DNA of 64,000 nt, from assembly GCA_019828545.1 (NCBI GenBank), contig JACVRA010000113.1, forward strand, positions 186,001 to 250,000, given 5' to 3'. This stretch comes from Paracamarosporium sp. OC-R06-R3. Taxonomy: Eukaryota > Ascomycota > Dothideomycetes > Pleosporales > Didymosphaeriaceae. The notes beneath the pieces were generated by a model. It was not told the origin of the DNA and did not search any database. It was given only the letters and a program-made list of their open reading frames with translations. Shown here piece after piece: positions 11,864 through 23,394 of this stretch; the stretch's first letter is position 1, and each line of letters opens with the position of its first letter. The translations under genes were made by a program, and so were the position numbers.

Positions 11864-12666
11864 TTTAATATTGTTACGGTCAAGTCAGTTAGTATAGTTG
11901 CACCTTCCCAAGAATGCAGTTTTACAAGTTGTTGGAACATTAGGTGGAGATAGTGTATGCTAAAAACAGGAGAATTTATAGGAGGGACTTAGGCCAATGG
12001 TGCCATGCCAAAAGGCCCTCTAAAGCCACCAGATTGAATACCAAGAATTTTCATACTATTGCCTAATGTTGGAGATTCGTCCATCTCTTTTTCAACAATA
12101 GGCTCACACCAGCGTCCCATCGCATCTAAACCTTGTGTCTCTTCAATGATTTGGGACTTGCGGGAATGACGAAGGACAACTCAATCTTCTAGAGACGCGC
12201 AGACCCTCAATTGTTGCCTAAAAGGAACTTCGTTAGGCGATATTCGTGGACGGCACTTGCAATTTTTGGTAGTGAGTACTTGAAAATAGAATACGAGTGA
12301 TGGTTTGTGTCTTCTTTAGCTACGAGTGAGGAAGAGTCTATTGCTTGCGGTTGGTCACATTAATCTATTCGAGCTAAACTGGAGTCGCGCTTACACGGTG
12401 GCGCGAAGGCACGTGAACTGCCAAGCCTGAGCCCGGCTGAAATCGCCTTTAGCGCAGCCTTCGTAACTACAAGACATGAACTTCACACGGTCAAAGTTTG
12501 CCCTTGTTCTTATTATGTTCAACCTGCGACGCGCTATGAACACGATGCGATTTTTTGGATCTACCTTAAGATCAACGTGATCGAGGTTTCGTGAAGCGCC
12601 CCGGCACTAACCCCCACAGTCCACTTAACCCTGACCAACCTAACACCCTTCGCAGTAAATAACATC
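11864..12666. other. Intergenic interval, no gene seen
   Basis: The interval lies between the small unknown gene and the helical-protein gene. No open frame with coding character was recognised. The last 250 bp are pyrimidine-rich and probably contain the downstream promoter. Confidence 0.45.
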
Positions 12667-13559
12667 ATGTCGCTTGCAAACTCTAGGTATGCACGCAAGA
12701 CGCCGTTAGAGGCTTTGGTACAGTCCAAAGCGGAAAAGCTTAAACAAGATAAAGCGAAAGCGATGCGATTGCTGAATCGTCTTCAGTGGAAAGCCGAGTC
12801 GCTCGCCGTATCTTATCTACGTGCCATCGAGATCTTAAGAGCGGAGATTGACCAAAATGGCAATATAGACAGTGGCGTAGAGTTGCGATACGCCTTCATG
12901 CGGACTACCAATAGTGTAAGGAAGCTAGAACCTCTTGCCTACCCAGCAACGAAGCTAACGCTGTGTAGAAACAAGCAGAGTCCATGTTCAAGGTTGACTT
13001 CTTTGAATTCTACACTTTACTCGAGCGCTACATCACCACATCACTTGAAATCATGGGCATCTACGTCTCAGGGACTGCTCCTCGCACCAACGTCAACGCC
13101 CTCAAGTACATTACGAACCCCGACCTGCAACGTACACGGCCACGCGCTCTGCATGCGTTTCACGCAAACCTCCTCGAAGCGCTCGATGATGTCAACTGTC
13201 CGTTGCATGTCTCGCTAGGCAACCAGGACGTACGCATACAGCTTGGCATAGCGAAGGACTACCGAAATGCCTGGAAAGATGCAGATGAGAAGGTTACAAA
13301 AACGAACGGTTACGGCAAAGACGAGGAGTCCAGGAGGAACGTCCATTTGGAGGATCTCGATCTAGACACCATGCTCAGATTTCTGCTAGCCGGTTGTGAA
13401 CATGCCCATGGCATAGTCCAAGAGCGTCCAGACGCCAATCCGAACGATTTTACCAGCCGAGATTTTGAACAACAAGCGCAACAACCAACTTTAAACAATC
13501 TTATGGAAATGGAGGATGTCCCCTTTGAGTACATGGACGATGCAATGGATCTAGATTAG
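12667..13559 (+). CDS. Conserved-looking helical nuclear-type protein, function unknown
   Basis: Exons are 12667-12915 and 12969-13559, joined over a 53-nt GTAAGG...TAG intron at phase 0, giving 279 residues. The N-terminal 85 residues are Lys/Arg/Leu-rich and helical. A second helical part follows (about 85-200), with clusters of Phe, Leu and Tyr. The C-terminus is acidic and Met-rich. No enzyme motif is visible. The pattern would fit a structural subunit of a nuclear complex, such as a kinetochore or replication accessory protein, but I cannot name a family. It is convergent with the gene ending at 13798. Confidence 0.75.
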
Positions 13560-13797
13560 TCACGAGCTGTATTCGCCTTGTATCACTTTCAATTACCCAT
13601 TCTTAACCCATTTCAAGCTTGCGATTTCTTACATATACCCCTCACAAGAAATATTGCACAGCGTAGTCATTTAGATTTAGCTTTGTTCATAGTACGAGAA
13701 AATCCCATTGATCAAATATCCACATAGAATAGTAGGCTTGTGCCTTCCAGAGGGCTTCCTTCTCGGCCATTTCTCTCTCCCTTCCTCTCGTTACTCG

Positions 13798-14910
13798 TCA
13801 TACCCTAGCCGGCAATGCGGCGTCATTCAATCTCTCCTCGATACCTCCAACCGTTTCTATTGGTGTGTTTGGCCGCTGCTCGATACCAATCTTGGCCAGT
13901 AGCTCTTCCTCTTGCACGTTGTCGTCTTGCAGCACGCTATCGGCCCTCATTCTATTGGCATCTGTCCTTTCGTCAACCACTTTTTGTTCCTTTATTTCCT
14001 CTTTCTCTTGTTCTAACTCCCATCGACACCTCTCCTTGCAATCCCAACACACGCCACGATTGCACACTTGTATATCGTACTTCCACTCTGTTCGGTTGAG
14101 CATCTCTTGACAATGCGAGCAATCCATAGGGATTACCACTGTCTCCGTATCGCCTCGCCGCCGCGCAATCGACAAACCCTTGCTTGTCCTCGTTCTGAAC
14201 TTCAAGTCTCCATTCTCGCTTTCTTCAACGCCGTCGAACACAACGAGTTTGTCGAACTTACACCACCACGCTGGCCGCCGGTTCTTCTCTATTCGCGCAC
14301 GCACCGAGGAGCCCGTGAACGCTTCTATTTGTGCTGCAGGTCCAGGCAGAATGCAACCATTGAGCATGGGTCTTGGTGGCGTAAATGTGCGTATCTTCTC
14401 TTCATGCTCTGCTTTCTGTGGCGAGAGGTTCAAGCGGTCCTTTAACAACTGTGTGGGTGATCGAAGCGCGGCCTTGTTCCGGTTTTGCGAATTGCGAATA
14501 AGGTCGTACCGGAGGTCGAGCTCAGAGCGGGGCTTCGAAGGGTCGGCAGTGCCTCCAAAACCTAGGTTGAGCTCGGCAGGGCGACGGAGGCGTGCTATGG
14601 AGTTTGACCGTTGAGGAGTAGACTTTGTTGATAAAGAGCGTGCGGAGGAGATGGATGATGGTCGATATGAAGGAGACAGTTCTTCATTATCGGAGAGGAA
14701 GACACCGGAGTCACGGTCGCTGGGTGTCGACTCATGTTTGCCAGCTTCTTGTTGAGAAACGCTAGATGCAACGTGTTCGCCCACCAGAGCAGTGTGCTGG
14801 CTTTCCATAGAATTAGCCAGAGTGTTTGCCAACTCAGCCATCGTGTCGGTGTTAGGGAGCGAGTATATCCTTCCGTCAAGCAAAGAGTGGACGTGTATTG
14901 CCTTTGGCAT
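13798..14910 (-). CDS. Unknown protein with a C-terminal Cys-rich (putative zinc-binding) motif
   Basis: The frame opens upstream without ATG, and the first ATG is at 14910, giving 370 residues. The N-terminal two thirds are Ser/Pro/Arg-rich and probably disordered. Near residues 260-300 there is a Cys cluster: one Cys-x2-Cys pair, then about 16 residues later a run with Cys at spacings x4, x2 and x3. Six cysteines in this arrangement could bind one or two zinc ions (inference). The C-terminus is acidic with a Glu/Lys coiled stretch. No family is recognised. The gene is convergent with the helical-protein gene 238 bp away. Confidence 0.7.
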   Translation of the reverse strand: MPKAIHVHSLLDGRIYSLPNTDTMAELANTLANSMESQHTALVGEHVASSVSQQEAGKHESTPSDRDSGVFLSDNEELSPSYRPSSISSARSLSTKSTPQRSNSIARLRRPAELNLGFGGTADPSKPRSELDLRYDLIRNSQNRNKAALRSPTQLLKDRLNLSPQKAEHEEKIRTFTPPRPMLNGCILPGPAAQIEAFTGSSVRARIEKNRRPAWWCKFDKLVVFDGVEESENGDLKFRTRTSKGLSIARRRGDTETVVIPMDCSHCQEMLNRTEWKYDIQVCNRGVCWDCKERCRWELEQEKEEIKEQKVVDERTDANRMRADSVLQDDNVQEEELLAKIGIEQRPNTPIETVGGIEERLNDAALPARV

Positions 14911-15897
14911 ACGCTTTAATCGTCTCGATATAAGGAATGACAAAACAATATGACCTCAACAATTCAAAAACTATAGCCTTCGAGGAAGTAGGGAAGACAT
15001 AAGATCTCAATCTGCAACCCAAAGCATCGCGCCCACTAAATACCCAACCATCCCTCCTTCACCTTCCTACCTCCGCCCATGCTCGAGCACCATATCGATA
15101 CGCAAATACGCACCGCCCCACACCTATTTTTATGCACTGCAGCATGCTGTACCGGTATGCATAAAGTCGCAATCAGGTCTGTAACGGCGCTCGTCAGGGT
15201 CATTCACGACCAACCAACCCCATCCTTGCTGTCTGCGTTTCATACGCGTCACAGCCAATCAGCAAGCAATATCTCAAGGTTGAAGAAGGCTTCTAGAAAG
15301 GAGGCTTGGGATGGAGTTTCGATGCATTCTGGCTGGCGGCAATATATGGGAAACGCAACGCGGCTGTTTATGTTCGTGAAATGCCGGGATAGGCTGATTC
15401 AAGATGGGCAACAATACCCCAACGGGAATCAAATGTAACGCAATCAAACTTGTGGTTAGGATGAGGACACGACTTTCATTATGTTTTCTGTTGTGGAATG
15501 CAGTATTCTGTCTGAAGTCGAGGAATATTCGAAAGGGCGGTCGACAAGTCTTAGACGCGCTACTCCATACTCGAAACTCTTCGGAGTGATTGCTTATTCA
15601 AGAACCGCGCTGGTCTATGCGGACACGGAAGGCACTTCGGATCGTGTGGTAGGATTTTATGCGTTTCAATGGGTGTTGCTTGAGGTGAGATCTTTGGCTG
15701 AGGCTATGCAGTAGTTAATTTTAGGCGAGAAGCGTCATTGGAGATGTTTCAAAGTTGCTTTTAAAGAAGGATTAGAAGGGCCATTCATATATGAAGTCCG
15801 CATTATGTATATTGTCGTGTTAGGGGCGACTTTGTGCGGGATTCTGAGGCACATTTCGTGGGAGGCGCTCGCTGATTTTACAGTAGCAGTCACTACA
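14911..15897. other. Intergenic interval of 1 kb, no gene seen
   Basis: It lies between two minus-strand genes, so it should hold the 3' region of the DSBA-like gene and the promoter of the Cys-rich unknown. Plus-strand open frames near 15079 and 15404 lack coding character. Confidence 0.45.
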
Positions 15898-17518
15898 TCA
15901 AAGCCGAGCGGCTTTCTTTTGAGTCCCTGCTGTAGTCTTCCGCGGCTCTGCAAAAGCTACGGTATCTTCACTGCTCCAACCTGCAATGAGGTCTTCCACA
16001 ACGTTCAATTCGTCTTGACCCCAAACGATGCCACCAACATGCTCCCAACCGCCATTACGAGTCTGTCGTACGACACGGTATGTTGGAGCTCCACAAATAC
16101 CAAGCATTTTCGCCTCTGCAGTAGTTTCGCGGAGCATCTGCTTGGTATCTGGTGCGTTCGCTTTCTTCAGCAACTCATCGCCATTGAAGCCTCCTTGGTT
16201 CAGAATCTCGGCAAGGACAGATTCATCGGCCACGTTTGCGTTTTGCTCCCAACATGCACGGTCTACAAAGAGTTAACCAGAAATAACTGTAGGGTGTAGA
16301 GAAAGACTGACAGAGGAGTGGCACAGTCTGAGGGTCTGCAATAGCGCATCTCAACACTGTCGGGGTACGTATAGGGAAAACATCAGCCCAGTAAAAGTCG
16401 ATGTTCTTGTCTGGACTGCCTTCTTGCACGTTGATCGCATTCCAGAACCGGACCCAGTCGCTGTGGTCTTGTCGCGCCCAAACGGCTTTCGTTGGTGAGA
16501 TGGCGCTGGAAGGGAGATTTGGAGCGCCGATTCTTGGAAGGACAGCGTGAGCAACTATCTCAAGAATATAGCGATAGCAAAACTTACTCTCGGAATAGAA
16601 TGCCCAATAGGAAGGGTTTCATATTGATCTCCAAATTGTCTCCGAAAGTCCGCTTAAGACGCTCGAGCTGTGTCCACCCGAGAAACGCCCATGGGCTGCT
16701 GAAATCGTACCAAAACTCCAGCTTGACCCTACTGCTGGCTTTCTGGTCGGGCAAGCACCTCGGCACTAGACTTTTCAAACTTTCCACGTTCTCCCATCTG
16801 TTATTATTTCGTTGCGCAAGAAGAGATGCTTCCACAAAATGCATTCGGTCTTGACCCCAGTAAAACCTTCCTACTCTTTCCTCCCCGCTCACGTCGATCC
16901 AAGTCTCTCCAGGGATCCAGAAACCAGGCACACCGAAAGCACCGCGCTCGATGGCATCTGCAGTAGCCTTCTCCAGTTCTTGCCTCGCACTTGCATCACC
17001 GAACGTCTCCGCAGATAATCGCACCGCGCTTTGGATTCCGCTCTCCTGAACTATCTTCAACAGCTCCTGATCATCATTAACGTCCCTTCCTTCCACCCAA
17101 TACGCCGTGAACAGTTTTTTAGTCAACACTTGGCGCTCCTCTCCATCAACCGCATACAGCAATCTTAGCGCATTCACGGTTTTGCGCGGATGTTGCGGTG
17201 GCGGATTATATTTGATCCCATACCGACATAAAGTGCGCTGCATGGACACAGCAGTGACGGCTTTCTTAGCAGGGTTGAACACATCGGATGCGGAGCCTGA
17301 CGCGCCTTGAGGTGCAGACGTTGCGCGGTATATAGCGCCGAGGAGGACTGGTCGCCATACTAAGGTTGCTCCTGCGCGTGATGCGAGGGCTTCTACGCGG
17401 GTGGATGCTATGTAGGCGAAAGGGCAGGATATCTGTGAATGTTAGTGGTAGGTGCACGTGCGAAGATCTGGGGCAGCGTGCGGACATCATAATTGAATTC
17501 AAGGAGGGCGCTCGTCAT
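15898..17518 (-). CDS. Tandem DSBA-like thioredoxin-fold protein (GST-kappa / HCCA-isomerase type)
   Basis: Four exons on the minus strand (17486-17518, 16588-17432, 16312-16532, 15898-16262) give 487 residues with all phases agreeing. The first intron uses a weak GTCCGC donor. Two homologous halves are visible. Half one begins EFNYDISCPFAY and half two begins near residue 250 with EFWYDFSSPWAF. Each ends in a segment with GVPGFWIPGE- or GAPTYRVV-like loops and a following GQD motif. This is the fold of DSBA/2-hydroxychromene-2-carboxylate isomerase and GST kappa, which use glutathione. Family members usually carry one such domain, so this is an internal duplication. The two halves differ at the catalytic start (SCPF against SSPW), which suggests unequal activity. 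Substrate unknown. Confidence 0.85.
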
Positions 17519-17949
17519 TGTGTGAATTGTATGCTGCGAATCCTGGTTCTACACAGTAACAATGATTGTAGTGATGCTATACATCTAAGGGAACTGATGA
17601 GGATGGCGGGTAGCGAATGAACATTGAGGCGGGGTTTGTAGCCGAGGCTTCTCTTTGCCTAGGTACACAAACTCTCTCCCCTCTTTTGACGCTACACCAT
17701 GTGAGCAGCGCATACATCTCACTGTAGACTTGTCTTTGAGTACGATTGTTGCACAAGGCTGTGGCTGTGTACGTTTCTGCGCCGCATCTTGAATCCTGTG
17801 TACTACTAGTACTATGATCTCAAATGAGTCATTCTGCGCTAAACCCGACTTGTGCAGCAATGCCACTGCTATTCTTCGACGTATACGAAACATAAATACT
17901 CGTATTCGAACGGGATTTTGATGCTTCTGCAAATAGATTCAAACTTGTT
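17519..17949. promoter_or_regulatory. Divergent intergenic region between DSBA-like and REI1-like genes
   Basis: This is 431 bp separating two head-to-head genes. No separate gene is recognised. It must hold both promoters and leaders. Confidence 0.5.
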
Positions 17950-19058
17950 ATGACTGCAACAGCATTACAAACAACAACAACGACAGCAACCACGGCCGGC
18001 ACCACCACCACCACCAACGATGTTCTCCAATCTCCCATTACACCCGTGCGTGATTCATGGGCATGCAATAGCTGCCACATTTCATTCGACAACGGACAAT
18101 CACAAGGAGAGCACATGAAGAGTCCTTGGCAGTATGTATGAAGGTTCGTGTTTAAGATTTAACTGACAAATCCAATAGTGTTTACAATCTAAAGCGGCGA
18201 ATTGCTTCCTTGCCGCCGATATCACTGGCCATCTTTAGCAACCAAGTTCAGCCTCAGTCCGAGCTTGTGGAAAAGGAAAGCAAGGAAGAAGTCATTGATG
18301 ACAATGAACAGGAAGTTGTCTCGCCCCATCAGTGTCTCTTCTGCCAACAGAAATTTGACAATGACACCGAGGACCTGGATAACACACTAGAACACATGTT
18401 CACCGCGCACGGCTTGTTCCTTCCAGATCAACATAGGATATCGGACCTCGAGTCTTTCTTGGGATATCTGGCGGCCGAGGTTCGATTGTGGCATGAATGT
18501 TTATACTGTGGGATCACCAGGAACTCTACGTTGGCAATCCAGAGTCACATGAGAGACAGTGGCCACTGTAAGCTGAATCTGGACAAGGAACCAGAGCTGT
18601 TAGACTTCTGGGAAGACAGAAGCGATGAAGATGAAGGCTCATTGGAGAAATCCGCTAGACTAAGCACGGTACATCGAAAGAACTCCCCCTTTCCTTCCGG
18701 AAAAACAGCAACATCCAGGTTGTCTCATCAGAGACGGGCCAAAGCAGCAAGAGTGAGAGATACATGTACACGTCTTGCATTGCCAGCCGAACCAGAACAG
18801 AAGACACGCCCACAAACACACAAAGAGCAGAGCTGCCGTCAGCTTACTCGAAGAGATGAGATGGGTATACAGAATGTTGGCCCACAGCAACGCCACGCTC
18901 TCGTGTTGGCGGTGAAAAGATCTCAAAAAGATGAAGCGAGCGCATCGCGAGCGAGCGAGTGGTCGTATGCCAGGAAAGCCAACAAACAGAAGCATGATCA
19001 AGCCCATGGTCCTCTGTCGTGGGCGAAAGGTGGTGCTCACAACCTCTTGCCTAGATAG
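17950..19058 (+). CDS. REI1/ZNF622-like cytoplasmic 60S biogenesis factor
   Basis: Two exons (17950-18131 and 18179-19058, 47-nt GTATGT...TAG intron, phase 2) encode 353 residues. A Thr-rich head precedes a C2H2 finger (Cys39, Cys42, then His and HMKS). It is followed by the family-typical WHVYNLKRR segment, which is split by the intron. Two more C2H2-like fingers follow (CLFCQQKF... and CLYCGIT...), then the C-terminal signature with LALPA, QQRHAL and NKQK. REI1 helps release and recycle Arx1-Alb1 from late 60S particles in the cytoplasm (established in yeast). The protein is shorter and more divergent than I would expect for REI1, so it may be a diverged paralogue. Confidence 0.82.
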
Positions 19059-19333
19059 TATAGATATTCGAAATAGACATAACTTGATGCCCACAAGCTC
19101 TGCATTTGTTTCCATGGTGAAGCTTGGAGTATCTTACGTGCAGTCTACAAGGGGTTCCTGGTGAACGGTCGGTTTGCTCAAGTTGGTGGAGCTGCTTGAC
19201 TGTAGGCGGGGTACTGGTGCCGTTAGTTCCCTACGGAAAAGGCAGGACAAAACGGAAACGCACGACAGGGCCGTCGTAACACCGCAGCTACTCAACCCAA
19301 CATTACATACCGCAGATTTAGTAATCCATCAAA

Positions 19334-20363
19334 ATGGCCAATGAAACCCCTAAAGTACTGCTGTTCGGTGTCGGTAGTATTGGCGCAGTTTACCTCTGTG
19401 AGTTTGGGCCGAGGCACACGTGTGACTTACGCTGATTGTTTATCTCGACTGCATACAGACCTCCTCTCCAGAGTCGCTTCCACCACAGCTGTCTGTCGAT
19501 CAAATTATGACATTGTAAAAGAGAAAGGCTTCACAATCAATTCCACCATCTTCGGAAATGGCCTCCATGTTGCGCCCAACGTTGTACGGAGCTGTGAAGA
19601 AGCCGCCGCTCAGGACTCCCGACCTTTCGACTACGTGATTCTCACGTGTAAAGTGACACCCGGTGTCTATCCAAAGATCATCAAGCCCGTCATCACGCCC
19701 GGTCACACCGTCATTGCCCTCCTGCAGAACGGCATCGGCATAGAAGACGAGTACCTGGCCGCCTTCCCAGAGAACCCCATTCTCACGGTGGCCACATATT
19801 GTGCGACCGTGCAAAGACCACCAGGTGTGATTGCGCACCAGGAAGTCGAAAGACTAGAAGTAGGAAGCTATCCTTCTTCTGCGCCGAATACGCATGCGCA
19901 GGCTTTCACATCGCTGCTGCAACACGCCGGGGCAACAGCGACTCTATTCGACGATGTACAGGTCAAGCGATGGTACAAACTCCTCCTGAATGCCTCCTGG
20001 AATCCCATCTGTGCACTCACCCTCTGCTCGGACGTGCAGTTTATGTTATCCTCGGACAGTGCCACGGACTTTGTTCTTGATGTTATGCTGGAGACGCGTG
20101 AGATTGCGTTGGCGTATGGACATGAGATAGCAAAAGAAGAGGTTGAAGCGCAATGGGAGAGAGCAAGAGTGAGAGTCTCGACGGGGAGACCGGTCGAGCC
20201 GAGTATGTTGCAAGACGTGAAGGCGGGTAGGAAGACGGAGGTTGAAGCGATCGTGGGGAACGCGGTTCGGATGGCAAGGGCAAAGAACGTGGCCTGCAGA
20301 AAGCTCGAAACTATCTATCTCTTGATGAAAGCACTGGATACACGGTTAGGAGGCGGAGCATAA
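19334..20363 (+). CDS. 2-dehydropantoate 2-reductase (ketopantoate reductase, ApbA/PanE family)
   Basis: Exons 19334-19397 and 19459-20363 (61-nt intron, phase 1) give 322 residues. The dinucleotide-binding GVGSIGAVY motif (residues 12-20) sits at the N-terminus and is completed only by the small first exon. Further family signatures are LTCKVTPG, LLQNGIGIED (the conserved Gln-Asn-Gly loop) and KRWYKLLLNASWNP (the conserved Lys and Asn of the C-terminal domain). PanE enzymes reduce ketopantoate to pantoate with NADPH in pantothenate and coenzyme A synthesis. Fungi carry several PanE-like paralogues, some on other 2-oxo substrates, so the exact substrate is not certain. The length fits the family. 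Confidence 0.92.
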
Positions 20364-20690
20364 AGTGAAATTCGAAAGATCCATGATGAAAAGGTACCTG
20401 AAACGTGAAGACGAATTCACTATGGTGAGTAGCAAGACATCTTGGATCGCACATAGTTCAGCTACAAATAGATGTAAAACAAGACCAAGAAACTACGTTG
20501 AGCTAGGCGCTATGGCCCAATTGCTTTCGTGCACTATATATGACCGTACCAGTCACACTCATAAACCGACTTCACACCTTCAGGAAATCAACATAGCTCT
20601 ACGAGTCTCAACCGTCTCTGTGGTTAAACTAATCATCTCCAGTCTCTCTCAGCACAAGTTACAACTCATAGTTGATAATCAAACAGCATC
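20364..20690. other. Short intergenic interval
   Basis: This is 327 bp between two plus-strand genes. An open frame starting within it (20365-20754) overlaps the next gene in another frame and looks non-coding. Confidence 0.45.
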
Positions 20691-21056
20691 ATGTCTCCCA
20701 TCGACCACCACGTTTCTACCGCCAACGCTGACGCCAGCATATACCCACCTCTAAGCTTCGCCGCAAAGGCGCGCAAGTCCATCAAGACCACTGCTATTCA
20801 CTCGTTTGACCTCATCACAACCTTCTTCAAAGTGATATTAGTCCTATCTTGGGAGCTCTTCCATGAACTACCCGGCAAAGTCCAAAAAGCCATCATGGGT
20901 ATCTTCATCTTCCACCTCCTCGCCCTCATCGAGGACCCGTACTTCCTTGGAACGTTCGAGGAGTGGTGTATCGGTGCCTTTGGCCTGACCTGCAGCTGCG
21001 CCATCATCTATGCCATCGATCAGTGGTGGCAATGGTGTGATGCTCAGGAGGCATAG
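20691..21056 (+). CDS. Small hydrophobic protein, function unknown
   Basis: A single ATG-started frame of 121 residues. A polar head of about 25 residues is followed by a helical segment at 35-60, then two hydrophobic stretches (about 67-85 and 92-110) and a Trp-rich tail ending WWQWCDAQEA. It could be a small two-span membrane protein. No family is recognised. Codon use looks coding and the start context is good, but the gene is short and unsupported by homology. Confidence 0.5.
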   Translation: MSPIDHHVSTANADASIYPPLSFAAKARKSIKTTAIHSFDLITTFFKVILVLSWELFHELPGKVQKAIMGIFIFHLLALIEDPYFLGTFEEWCIGAFGLTCSCAIIYAIDQWWQWCDAQEA

Positions 21057-21657
21057 AAGCCGGTCGTCGAAGATGTGGAGTATCTTAAAGCGATGATGGA
21101 GGCGGTTAATTAAGAGGGTGAGTGGAAGGAGGAACACCGCAAACTTATGTCACGAGGTCAGTAGTATAGATCTGTCGATCCTGTGGCGAAGCTTGCTGAG
21201 GGGGTCTTGCCGTCGGATGAAAATAGTCTCTACGATTAGGCAATCGGTATATGGGAGCATGTGAGATCACATTCTGGTCTCGAGTTTGGAGTATATGAAA
21301 CTGAATGTGGCTGGAGTATGATGAGCATGTTAGGCCTTCCTTGCAGCGATGTATATCCTGGGAATTGGTGGCCGGTGAAGCGTTCTATGTCAGTCGGGTT
21401 TTAGATAGACCTTGAGACAGATGTTGAAAGCATCATGAGGGCACTATGTAGACAACAAGTGGTACTTTCAAGAGCTTTCATTACGGGTTACGCACTATCG
21501 TTATGCGGAGGACCCTCATCCAGAAACCAAACCAAACCATACCATACCATACCACACCATACCAAACAAAACAAAACAAAACAAACCCACGAGAAAACTC
21601 GATTTCTCAACCCCGAAACACCACCACCCAGAAAAGAAAAGTCCAAAGAGAAAGGTC
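21057..21657. other. Intergenic interval with A/C-rich repeats
   Basis: The interval lies between the small membrane-protein gene and the 3' end of the Pro-Ala-rich gene. It contains a low-complexity CCATA / AAAAC block near 21526-21587, listed separately. No other gene is recognised. Confidence 0.5.
21526..21587. repeat. Short tandem repeats: CCATA units then AAAAC units
   Basis: Direct reading shows ACCAA, then several CCATA pentamers, then four or five AAAAC pentamers. This is a compound microsatellite, probably length-variable. Confidence 0.85.
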
Positions 21658-22339
21658 TCACGCAAGCGACAGCCTGCTGAGGATGGGCCTCTGGATGCCC
21701 AAGACATCCCCAACGAACCTTGCGGCCCGTTTCACCTCACCCACTTGCTGCTTCCCCTCTTCATCACCCCTGTGATGCACCGCCCAAGCATCGAACTCCT
21801 TCATGGTCAAAACTTGGTCGAGGAAGAAGCGGACCGCGTTTTTGAAGGCCAAGAAGTCGGCGTCGTCGATGTCACCACGAGCTTTTTTCAGCTCGTTGAA
21901 GGATTTGGCGGCCGTGTGCATCATCTGCCGAAGCAGGACGAAAGAGCGGATTGACGGGTATTGACCCGGTGCACGGAGGAGCTGCAGGCGAAGAAGAACC
22001 CCGGATTTCTTGAGATTGGTCGCGATCTGGACGTATCGCGCCGCCAGGGCTATAGGATCCCGGAGAGCCGCCTGTTCGGCGGCCTCGGTCCGCTTCTTGC
22101 GGGCGTTGATGGTGTCGTCAGGAATCTCCCAGGCCATCAGTTCGGCCTCGGTCAGGCCCAGTTTGTCGGTGTCGAGGGCGAGGATCTCGGAAAGCGGAGC
22201 CATCCAGTTCTGGAGGTCCATTGGGCTGATCCGGAGGGAGACCGGTGCGGGAGCGGGAGCGGGAGCGAGAGCGCGAGCTGGTGCGGGTGCGGGTGCGGGT
22301 GCGGGTGCGGGTGCTGGAGCGGGAGCGGGAGCCAGAACG

Positions 22340-22380
<41 letters not shown>

Positions 22381-23394
22381 GGGAGCGGGAGCTGGCGACG
22401 CCCAGGGCGCAGCGAAACGAGGGTGCGGGTCGCGGAGGTGGTACTGGACGCCGGTGGACGGCTTCCACCCGAAGGTGAAGAGCGGATGGCGGTCACGCGT
22501 TGGCAAGGTAACCGGGCCAGAGGACGGCGTCCACGAAGGGACGTTGGCGACGGGGTCGATACCGGCTGGTCTGGCCATCTCGTCCGTAGACGCGGGCATG
22601 GGAGCACCGCCAGGATTGGCCGCCGAAGCAGCGCTGTCACCCTGAAGAGGTTCGAAATCCTGTCTCACCCACCCTTCCGTAGAAGTCGGCACGGGGGCAC
22701 GACCAGAGTCGGCTGCAGAGGCAGCGCTGTGACTCTGGGGAGGCTCGACGGGACCCACCCGTGGAGACACGTCGTCTGTTGCGAGACCTGCCGGAGCAGC
22801 GACCACGGGAGTGGAAGGGCGCGACGCAGCAAGGCGTGCGCTCGTCTCAGCGGCGACGGGCGATGCGTGGATATCAGACTCACCGCGCTGGGCACGGGTA
22901 TTGTCCTCCTGCGAAGCAGGGAACTCCAGCAAAGCACTTCGTGCTCCTTGAGGGGCAATCGGTACCCAATCCACCAACATACCGTCTTGTCTGTACCTGG
23001 GCTGAAGGCCGCGGCGTGCCATGTCGGCGATGGTGTACTCGATGACGCTGGGATACATCCTGGTCAACGAGCGAGACTGGTGGGCGGGCTGCGGGGGAGG
23101 ACCGCGCCTCGTGATGACTTCGATGTCGTAGTCCGAGATGGGCGGCGGAGGCGAAGACGAAACCGAAGAGCGGCGCATGGCGGCAGCCGCTGCGCGGCGA
23201 TCGCGACGCCGTAGAGGTGGATCTGGGACAGCCGCCGGAACAGCCGTGAACTTGGAGATGGCCGAGTGAACGACCGAGAAGAGGATGCCGCAGCCGCCGA
23301 AGAACAGCAGCGCGAAGAAGAAGAACTTGAAGAGGTCGAAGACCTCGAGGCCGAACTCCCACATCATGACCAGAACGTCCATGACGCCGGTCAT
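21658..23394 (-). CDS. Membrane-anchored protein with Pro-Ala repeat linker, function unknown
   Basis: A single exon of 578 residues with an ATG at 23394. Residues about 14-42 are a hydrophobic, Phe-rich membrane anchor. Residues 43-340 are Ser/Pro/Ala-rich and probably disordered. A (Pro-Ala)n tract with short breaks follows at about 340-395. The last 180 residues form a helical, charged domain with no recognised family. The anchor, linker and helical-domain order suggests a cytosolic or lumenal domain held away from a membrane. The DNA under the (Pro-Ala)n tract is a hexanucleotide minisatellite, which also keeps a long antisense frame open (21961-23214); I regard that frame as a composition artefact. 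Confidence 0.7.
22243..22393. repeat. GC-rich hexanucleotide minisatellite inside a coding region
   Basis: About 25 units of GGNGCN in blocks: GGAGCG, then GGTGCG, then GGAGCG again, then GGAGCA, then GGAGCG. On the minus strand it encodes Pro-Ala repeats. The block structure indicates expansion by slippage or unequal exchange. Confidence 0.9.

Noticed and set aside
21961..23214. Plus-strand 417-codon frame with GSGSGS and CGCGCG repeats
   Set aside because: It lies antisense to the Pro-Ala-rich gene, its content simply follows the hexanucleotide repeat, and it has no folded-domain character.
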